A stretch of DNA of 64,000 bases from Codonopsis lanceolata (Eukaryota; Streptophyta; Magnoliopsida; Asterales; Campanulaceae). Below, in pieces: positions 57,501 to 64,000 of the stretch. Location: positions 104,189,547 to 104,253,546 of the forward strand of contig CM028377.1 of assembly GCA_013146195.2 (NCBI GenBank), written 5' to 3'. Every line of letters begins with the position of its first letter. Positions within the stretch are counted from its first letter, which is position 1. Below the pieces are notes generated by a model. It worked only from the letters and a program-made list of their open reading frames with translations, made no database searches and had not been told where the DNA came from. The translations under genes and the position numbers were made by a program.

Positions 57501-57677
57501 TTGATATCTAATTTATGTTTTGAATGTGTCACATGGGTGACTGTGGGATGCTTGCGCTAAAGTATATTGTGTAATTGACGTTCGATAAATCCCTAGCTAA
57601 ATTAGATGTCAACCAAGTTCAAAAGTGGAGGGAAAAGTTTACCATTGATACTTTTTGTGATAACTTTGATCCCTGAA
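54540..57677 (+). pseudogene. DUF1985 / ULP-like (C48 cysteine protease) pseudogene, Kaonashi-type
   Basis: Exon 1 (54540-55142) has a DUF1985 pattern: FRNSSFGKL, LWFHIGGENVKILLSDYTLITGL, YKLGLALIYEFVL and LFNIYPWGTRSYSYFINSI. A GT-AG intron (55143-55256) joins it to WAFEMFGEF...LPRMCKWE (55257-55424), with a GTAAGT donor at 55425. Later exons give a linker, a Thr/Pro-rich low-complexity region (56067-56428) and a GRKPS...SPYT block (about 56530). The ULP1-like peptidase domain has MTKCPLSFGRQN, CIMDSSFQM, the catalytic His in ICNHWIVGDLH (about 57250), Asp in ILYDS (about 57300) and Cys in GDCGML (57542-57544). In-frame stops at 55583, 57043, 57307 and 57328, a probable frameshift near 54590, and a stop before the final block disable it. 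MULE-carried ULP-like genes of this type are known in plants as Kaonashi elements; no mudrA transposase is present. Confidence 0.8.
56067..56428 (+). repeat. Thr/Pro-rich low-complexity coding segment
   Basis: A run of (act acc aca ctt)-like and (cct ccc) units gives a Thr/Pro/Leu-rich stretch in the ULP-like pseudogene, ending at the TTGSVRKML motif. The opposite strand reads as a Val/Gly-rich frame (56080-56451), a shadow. Confidence 0.85.
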
Positions 57678-60379
57678 TATGCTTCTTGAAATATAATATT
57701 TATAATAAAATTGATCTTTAGTATAGTTTATGTGAGAACCCAAAACCTACTTATATAACATGTCTTCCATACTTGTTAATATGCTCATTATGTGCCTTAA
57801 CATGTTTTAGAGTTCATGTTGTCCATATCATGCTTGCATTAGGTCAATCATGATCGTAATTGCTTGTATGCCTTCTATGCGTTGCATGCTTTGTTATACT
57901 TGCTTCGTGTATCGTCTTAGTGCTTGACTAAGTCCTACTAGAGCTTTAGTACTTTTCTTACATGTTCTATAACTTCAATCTTGGTCATTGTATACATGGT
58001 TGAGAGTTTGGAAGCCTTCTTGCTTCGTTCGACCTTCTGACTCTTAAGGTCTATCAGTTTGTCTTTCCTTTGCCTTGTTTCGCGTCTTTGAGACTCATGA
58101 GATGTTAACTTGAATCTTGGACCTTGTATTCTAGTCCTAAACATGTTTAAGAATGTTTATTCATGTTTGTTGTATCTTTGTTTAACTCGTAGTTGATTCG
58201 TTTGATGTTCGTTGCAAGTTTTGCCCTTTATTCCTCCTTGTTTCGGGTGATGTTCGGACCTGTTTCGAACATGTTTTGAGTGTGTTAAACATCCCATATG
58301 GTTTGAGGTTGAGCCGGACACATTTGGGACTTGTTTTCAAGTCAGTTTGGTCATCCAGACTCCTGAGCGCTCGCTCAACTAGTGACTGAGCGAGTGCACA
58401 AACTCCAACAAGTCCAGGAAGTGAAAAGGAGACTGAGCGCTCGCTCAGCCTCTTGATTGGGAGACCACCTAGCTCTATTTTCCACCCTATGGGATTTTCT
58501 GCAATTCCAAGTTTGTAACCTAATCAACCCATTAAACCTCTATCCTTAATGACCCTAATCCCTTGTATAAGACCCTAACTAAGTTAACTAAATCCTAATC
58601 CCCAATTAGGAGCCTAATCCCTTTCATCCTCCATGTGGCATGTGGATTCCCACTCACTCTCCTTATGACATGTGGATTTCCACCCACATTTGCATGCATA
58701 TATAAGCTCTCTCCTCCTTTGTGGCTGTCATAAACCCCTATTTACAGCCATTTCCTTATCTCTCTTCATGAACTCAAGTGTGTGAATGGTGAGGAATGAT
58801 TACTAGGTGTTTCCTCCATATCTTGAGCTCTCGAGTCCCGATTTCCAATCCGAGACCACCAAATCGAAGCTATCGACGAGGAGCACGATTCTATATGATT
58901 AGATTTTATTCATTTCATCTTTTTTCTTGGTGTAAGGTAAGCTATTGATTCCCCTTAGGATGTATGCTAGAAATGTCATGCTATCCCCTTTCTCTCATGA
59001 TTCTCATGCTCCTACCATGTCTATACTATGTTTGATTATGATTTGAGATTATGAGATTTTTAAGTGATATGCTCATCTTGTTGTTTTGGTCCTAAGCCTA
59101 TAATTAAATGTGTTCTATGCTTCATTTGGAATAACTTTTGTTCTTGGACTATTCGCTTTTAATTACTTTTAGAATTTATGATTTTAGGGTTCCATAATTT
59201 ATGAATTGATGATAATTCTTGACTATGGTTATTATTTGGATTAATGACCTAGTCTAACCTATACGAGAACTTAAAAAAGAGTTGGAATGCAATTAGCGTT
59301 TAAACTCTATTTGGATGAATTTATAAAGACGACTCAACGTAGTCTATTTTAGTGATCCATTAAACAATACCAGCTCAATGATCAATCCATACGACGTTCT
59401 TAAACGCGTTTGATTGTGTCTTATTTTAATTAATTCCTTGCAAGTGGACAAGACTATTGTAGAATAGCTTGGAAAGCAAGGGTCGAACCACAGAGACAAG
59501 AAGAATACGAATAGTAAGAGTATCAGTAGCAATTTTTAAACTAAGGGGCGGGGGTTTTGTTTATTGATTTAATCTAAACTAATTATTCTACTAAAAAAGT
59601 AAATTTAATTAAACTATGCAGTAATCACAGTTGTAAAGATCTTATGGAGGAGGGAAATCTAGGATTAGAGTTTCACTTGTATCTACTCTATAGCTTATTT
59701 AGATAAAGTATCATTCAATAACTTGGATTCGTTCACGAAAGATAGATATAGCCTGTCGAATTACCGTTCAGTCTCCATCTCCAAATAATTCATCCATTCT
59801 ATATCCTAGACACAAGAACATATGGATCCTAACTATCACTTAGGTCATATATAGAACCTGACCCTAACTTATCACTCTCGTGCATCGATAGGTTCAATTT
59901 ATCATGATGGTGAGCGATAATACGACATATGCATTTGGTCGTGCGGTTATCCGCACCTCTAGGCCTTTATTACTTGCGATTACATTCATTTGTTCAAAGC
60001 GAGATAATAAAGGGGTTGATAAACACCATGGTCAACAAGAATTGAATGAATAAAAATATATATTAAGCCATAGATTCGATACAAGTTACCTCCCAACTCG
60101 TAGATTAATGGATGTTTAGTTCATCCTTGAAGATGAACTGCACAATGATATGAAGGAATACATGGATCGATCTTCAAAATTGTAATTAAAACAACTAAAC
60201 TACGTAATACAAACTAAATCCTACGCTAAAACTGTTTAAAAATACTTCTTGGACGTCCTTTTACTTTGGCTACCGTCCTTTATTTATGCCAAGGAGTTGT
60301 AGGGGAATAAGAGGTTCAATCTGAGTCAAAAACCCCGTAAAGTCAGTTCTAAGGACCTTGCGGCCGCATTGGGTCATGA

Positions 60380-60467
60380 CCTTGCGTCCGCAAGGGTCTA
60401 ATTATGATTGGCCATCTTTCTGCCTACCTTGCGAAGGCAAGGTCTTTTGACCTTGCGGCCGCAAGGT
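60380..60467. repeat. Three CG-NN-CG palindromes in the solo LTR
   Basis: ccttgcg-tc-cgcaagg (60380-60395) is a perfect hairpin with a 2-base loop. accttgcgg/ccgcaaggt (60450-60467) is a perfect 18-bp palindrome. A third, ccttgcg-aa-ggcaagg (near 60427), is imperfect. Confidence 0.9.
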
Positions 60468-60669
60468 GGACAGATTCTTCTTTTTGCTTTTTTTCCAATG
60501 TTGCACTTTGCCCCCTTCCTCGAAATTTTCACTAAATGCTTCATAAATCTCATAAATCCACCTAAAATCCTGAAACTCATAAATAGCTCAAAAACACATA
60601 TAAGTAGCCAAAAGCCTCATGGAATTGCTCATTTTAAGTAATAAAAGTATCTGATAAAGACGTATAAAA

Positions 60670-61953
60670 TAGGGGTGGCAATTGGGTGTTACCGGTTAAT
60701 TTGGATATTATCCAATAACACCCATTAAGGTTAATGGGTAGTTTTGGATATTATCCAATAACACCCATTAACTTTAATGGGTGTTATTGGATAATATCCA
60801 ATATTATCCATTAATAAATGGGTATTATCCGGATAATATCCAATAAGGAATATCATTTATTATTTTGAGTATTACTTGCCTACTTATATTATGATTCACT
60901 AAGCATAACATACACACACAAACTCACTCAAACACACACACACATGCCAAAAAAACACACACACATGGCAAAAACACACACATGCGTACACATACACACA
61001 ATGATAAGTTAATACCTTAATATTCATAAATCATAATATTTTCACCAACTTTTCACATTTAATAAAAAATTAATGGGCCCCACGTTCAACAATGACCAAG
61101 ATATTTTCTTAATTTTGATATTTATCTTTTCTTTCCTTTTTTTACACCTCAAATAAAAAGTGATATTTGCAATGCGACACTATTTTTATCACCTAATATA
61201 TATAAAGTTGTCAAAATTTTATAATAGTCTTCATAGTTGTGAGATAGAAAATATATGTGTTTATTGATTTGACAATAATAAATGATTATGTAAAAGTAAG
61301 AAAAAATAAAAAAAGTCAAATACCTTATTAAAAAATTATATTCATTATAATTATAAATTATAAATAACAAACAAATATTCTTAATCCAAAATAAATAACA
61401 AATACGTTCATAATAATCAATAATTTTTATGATTACTTGTTCATATTTATATTAACTTTCAAATATGTATCAAAAAGTGGTCTAGTTTAGTGGTAACAAG
61501 CTTTGTTGTAAGACAATTTGGTTCAGGTTTGAATCTTGGTAAGCTATGTATTTAATCGTTATTATTTTTAAGTAAAGAGCTGGTGGCGGTGGGCGGTGGG
61601 CGGTGGGCGGCCGGCGTGTGGTGGTGGTGGGGCGGCGGTGGCCAGCTGGTGGTGGTTAAGGCTGGTGGGTGGTTGGGAGGCGGTGGTGGAGGCGGTGGTG
61701 CGGGCGGCCGGTGGTCGGAGGTGGGAAATGACGACGGTGGGTGGAGACGGTTGACGGTGGTGACATTAGTGGATAAATCCGATGGATAACCAGTTAATTA
61801 TCCATAATTATCCATTTTGTTAATGAGTGTTAATGGATAATATCCATTAACACCCATTAACCTAATTGGGTGTTAATGGATAATAACCAATAAGTCTTTT
61901 ATAATTGATATAACAGATAACCCAATGGATTGGATAAATTTTTGCCACCCCTA
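60670..61953. mobile_element. Non-autonomous hAT-type element with perfect 8-bp TSD
   Basis: The termini taggggtggcaa and ttgccaccccta are perfect 12-bp inverted repeats, flanked by the identical 8-mer gtataaaa (60662-60669 and 61954-61961). Both subterminal regions repeat ggataat/attatcc and aatgggtgtta/taacacccatt in both orientations. A G-rich block lies at 61583-61745. No transposase. It shares its terminal motif with the hAT element at 856-3026 but not the interior, so the two are separate families. Confidence 0.93.
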
Positions 61954-62571
61954 GTATAAAATATGTCTATCAGCGTTCCACTAGAATACTAGTTCTAGAT
62001 GTTTGAATTGGATTGACTATCATGCTTTATTCAAATGTCATATAATAGAATGCCTATTTGATATGTTGAGTTCGCTCTTGTCGAGCTCAACCCTACTTGA
62101 TTTATTGATGAAAATACTTAGATGTCATGAACGAGATCGCTCTTGTCGACCTCATTCTCTACTTGAGATTTGTTAAGTAAACGCTACTTGACATTTGCAT
62201 GAGTCCAACTGCCTACTTGCTCTTAGACACACACGCCTCCACTATGGCCGTAATGGGGAAGTAGCCCCCTTGTTGTAACGATTAGTACTACTAGAAATCG
62301 TGCCTTCAGCGACGGAAATTTTCCGTCGCTGATTAGCAACGGAAATTGAGCATCAACGACGGAATTTTAATCGAGCACGATGCAATGCATCGGCGGAAAT
62401 TTCCGTCGATGAAGGTCACCTTTAGTACGCAATCGGGAGCGACAATTCAAAGATAGCGATTTTATTGAACATCGGCTGACGCGAATTTTAATTTCTGTCG
62501 TGAAAATAATCTCGAAATTAAATTCTAATTAATATAAAATATCAATAATATTTGAAATTAAATTGAAATTA

Positions 62572-63130
62572 AATTAAAATAATATTTGAAATGTTAATTT
62601 AATAATATAATATCAATAATTAAAATGATTAGCATCAATATAATTACAAAAATTAAATCATTCACATTACAACTTAACTTAACTTAACGTAACGTTAACT
62701 TAAATTGAAATTAAATTAAAATAATATTTGAAATTTAATTTAATAATATAATATCAATAATTAAAATGATTAGCATCAATATAGTTACAAAAATTAAAAC
62801 ATTCACATTACAACTTAACTTAACTTAACTTAAATTCTAATTAATATAAAATATCAATAATATTTGAAATTAAATTGAAATTAAATTAAAATAATATTTG
62901 AAATGTTAATTTAATAATATAATATAAATAATTAAAATGATTAGCATCAATATAATTACAAACATTAAATCATTCACATTACAACTTAACTTAACTTAAC
63001 GTAACGTTAACTTAAATTGAAATTAAATTAAAATAATATTTGAAATGTTAATTTAATAATATAATATCAATAATTAAAATGATTAGCATCAATATAATTA
63101 CAAAAATTAAAACATTCACATTACAACTTA
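62572..63130. repeat. Tandem AT-rich blocks, about 145-bp period
   Basis: The core aaaataatatttgaaatg, ataatataatatcaataatt, aaaatgattagcatcaatat and cattcacattacaacttaac recurs at about 62572, 62715, 62887 and 63025. Each copy ends in a run of taactt/taacg pentamers, linking it to the array that follows. Confidence 0.85.
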
Positions 63131-63657
63131 ACTTAACGTAACTTAACGTAACGTAACGTAACTTAACTTAACTTAACATAACGAAACGTAACGTAAAATA
63201 ACGTAATGTAACTTAACGTAACATAACTTAACTTAACTTAATGTAACGTAACGTAATGTAATGTAACGTATCGTAACTTAACGTAACGTAATGTAACTTA
63301 ATGTAACTTAACGTAACGTAACTTAATTTAACTTAACTTAATTTAACTTAACTTAGCTTAACTTAACTTAACTTAAATGTAACGTAACTTAACGTAACTT
63401 AATGTAACTTAACGTAACGTAGCTTAACTTAACTTAACTTAACTTAACTTAACTTAACTTAGCTTAACTTAGCTTAACTTAACTTAACTTAACTTAACTT
63501 AACTTAACTTAACTTAACTTAACTTAGCTTAACTTAACTTAACTTAACTTAACTTAACTTAAACGTAACTTAACTTAACTTAACGTAACATAACTTAACT
63601 TAGCTTAACGTAACGTAACTTAACTTAACTTAACTTAACTTATCTTAACGTAACTTA
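63130..63657. repeat. Pentanucleotide array (TTAAC/GTAAC)
   Basis: Over 500 bp consist almost wholly of aactt and aacgt pentamers (ttaac and gtaac registers), with rare interruptions such as taaat and tagct. The long uniform stretch at about 63430-63560 is nearly pure aactt. Confidence 0.95.
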
Positions 63658-63658
63658 A

Positions 63659-64000
63659 CATGAAAACACGCTACGCCTATTGGCGAAATGGTATAATGGA
63701 CTACGATGGACCATTATAACATGAAAACACGCGTCGGCTATTGGCAAAATGGTATAATGGAGTACGATGGACCATTATAACATGAAAACACGTTACACCT
63801 ATTAATGGCGAAATGTTATAATGGACTACGATGGACCATTATAACATGAAAACACGCTACGCCTATTGACGAAATGGTATAATGGAGTACGATGGACCAT
63901 TATAACATGAAACACGATACGTCTATTAGCGAAATGGTATAATGGAGTACGATAGACCATTATAACATGAAAACACGTTACACCTATTGGTGAAATGTTA
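63659..64000. repeat. 61-bp satellite, about six units, continuing past the window
   Basis: Units start catgaaaacacg at about 63659, 63719, 63784, 63845, 63906 and 63966. Each goes through a cgcctattggcgaaatg segment to gactacgatggaccattata. Within each unit, gctac/gtacg and tataatgg...ccattata form small dyads. Units differ at a few positions, including one with an extra taat. Confidence 0.93.

Larger units (their letters stand above)
59411..61972 (-). mobile_element. Solo LTR nested in the Gypsy LTR
   Basis: Starts tgattgtgtcttatt and ends atgtctatca on the plus strand, flanked by the perfect 5-bp TSD gcgtt (59406-59410 and 61973-61977). The minus strand reads TGATAGACATATTTTATAC at its start and aagacacaatca at its end. 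The stretch gcaagggtcgaaccacagag (59479-59499) is the complement of the tctgtggttcgacccttgc motif typical of Athila/Tat-type LTR ends, supporting minus orientation. A hAT element sits near its right end. Without it the LTR is about 1.27 kb. Confidence 0.88.
57731..62285 (+). mobile_element. Gypsy-type LTR, interrupted by a solo LTR and by a CACTA-like element
   Basis: Starts TGTGAGAACCCAAAACC. The stretch cacacgcctccactatggcc...ggggaagtagcccc (62229-62270) matches the LTR at 47967-51409 (50452-50490), and gttcgctcttgtcgagctc (62070-62100) resembles it too, so the two are related. Palindromes tgagcg-ct-cgctca (58364-58377) and ctgagcg-ct-cgctcag (58433-58448) occur near the promoter-type region. 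A solo LTR occupies 59411-61972. The LTR is cut at 62286 by another element, so its right end is not seen here. Confidence 0.7.
62286..64000 (+). mobile_element. CACTA-like element, left part, running off the window
   Basis: The start tactactagaaatcgtgcc is a CACTACTAGAAA-type CACTA terminus with the first C changed to T. Typical subterminal dyads follow at once: agcgacggaaattttccgtcgct (62309-62331) and cggcggaaatttccgtcgat (62390-62409). Inside are tandem AT-rich blocks (62570-63130), a pentanucleotide array and a 61-bp satellite. No transposase is seen in the part available, and the right end lies beyond the window. Confidence 0.65.

Noticed and set aside
61583..61789. Gly/Trp-rich frame
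   Set aside because: Translation of a GGT/GGC-rich block inside a hAT element.
63659..64000. Possible CRISPR-like array of regularly spaced repeats
   Set aside because: The units are contiguous with no unique spacers and lie in a plant CACTA-like element; it is a satellite.

Overview
This looks like a repeat-dominated, probably heterochromatic or gene-poor stretch of a flowering-plant nuclear genome, most likely a eudicot. The evidence is the mixture of elements: a SIRE/Maximus-like Ty1/Copia element, Tat/Ogre-like and other Ty3/Gypsy LTRs, a Helitron, hAT, CACTA, Harbinger-like, Stowaway-like and MULE-like elements, and a DUF1985/ULP-like protease remnant of the kind carried by plant MULEs. 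I found no intact host gene, tRNA, rRNA or CRISPR. Nearly every long reading frame is a broken transposon gene or a low-complexity translation. A run of 100 Ns (21251-21350) marks an assembly gap.

Layout. 1-5.3 kb: the end of a CACTA-like element (terminus at 3212) invaded by a 2.2-kb hAT element (856-3026) that itself contains a Stowaway-like MITE, then AT-rich unassigned DNA. 5.3-10.7 kb: SIRE-type LTR sequence interrupted by a 2.1-kb Helitron (6518-8661), then a second LTR ending at a tRNA-Met-type primer-binding site. 10.7-13.7 kb: degenerate DNA. 13.7-21.25 kb: a plus-strand SIRE-like Copia element with 5' LTR, PBS, gag, protease, integrase and reverse transcriptase, all broken by stops and small indels, ending at the gap. 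21.35-30.29 kb: a minus-strand Tat/Ogre-like Gypsy derivative with two LTRs of about 1.4 (cut by the gap) and 1.7 kb and an internal region in which most of pol is missing and many poly(A/T) tracts are present. 30.3-31.3 kb: remnant of another Tat-like pol on the minus strand.

32-44 kb: a Copia 3' end and its 3' LTR, invaded by two Gypsy LTRs. The first (32049-36882, TSD ttctt) carries another solo LTR (32403-34416, TSD gcgta). The second (37729-42433) carries a 5'-truncated minus-strand Copia fragment. 44-48 kb: weak remnants, including a Copia gag zinc knuckle and a LINE-type RNase H. 48-51.4 kb: a Gypsy solo LTR (TSD atgaa) with a Copia solo LTR inside it (TSD acatc). 51.5-54 kb: a Harbinger-type MITE, a MULE-like fold-back MITE and a dyad-rich GTCGA array. 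54.5-57.7 kb: a spliced but disabled DUF1985-ULP (C48 protease) pseudogene. 57.7-64 kb: another Gypsy LTR containing a solo LTR (59411-61972), which contains a hAT element (60670-61953); it is then cut by a CACTA-like element from 62286 with a pentanucleotide array and a 61-bp satellite running off the window end.

These parts do not form a working pathway; their relation is stratigraphic. At least eight insertions are bounded here by target-site duplications or termini readable directly. I do not see a convincing new biological system. The most unusual signal is a set of short palindromes with a CG-NN-CG centre in several different Gypsy LTRs, whose arms differ in sequence but keep pairing.
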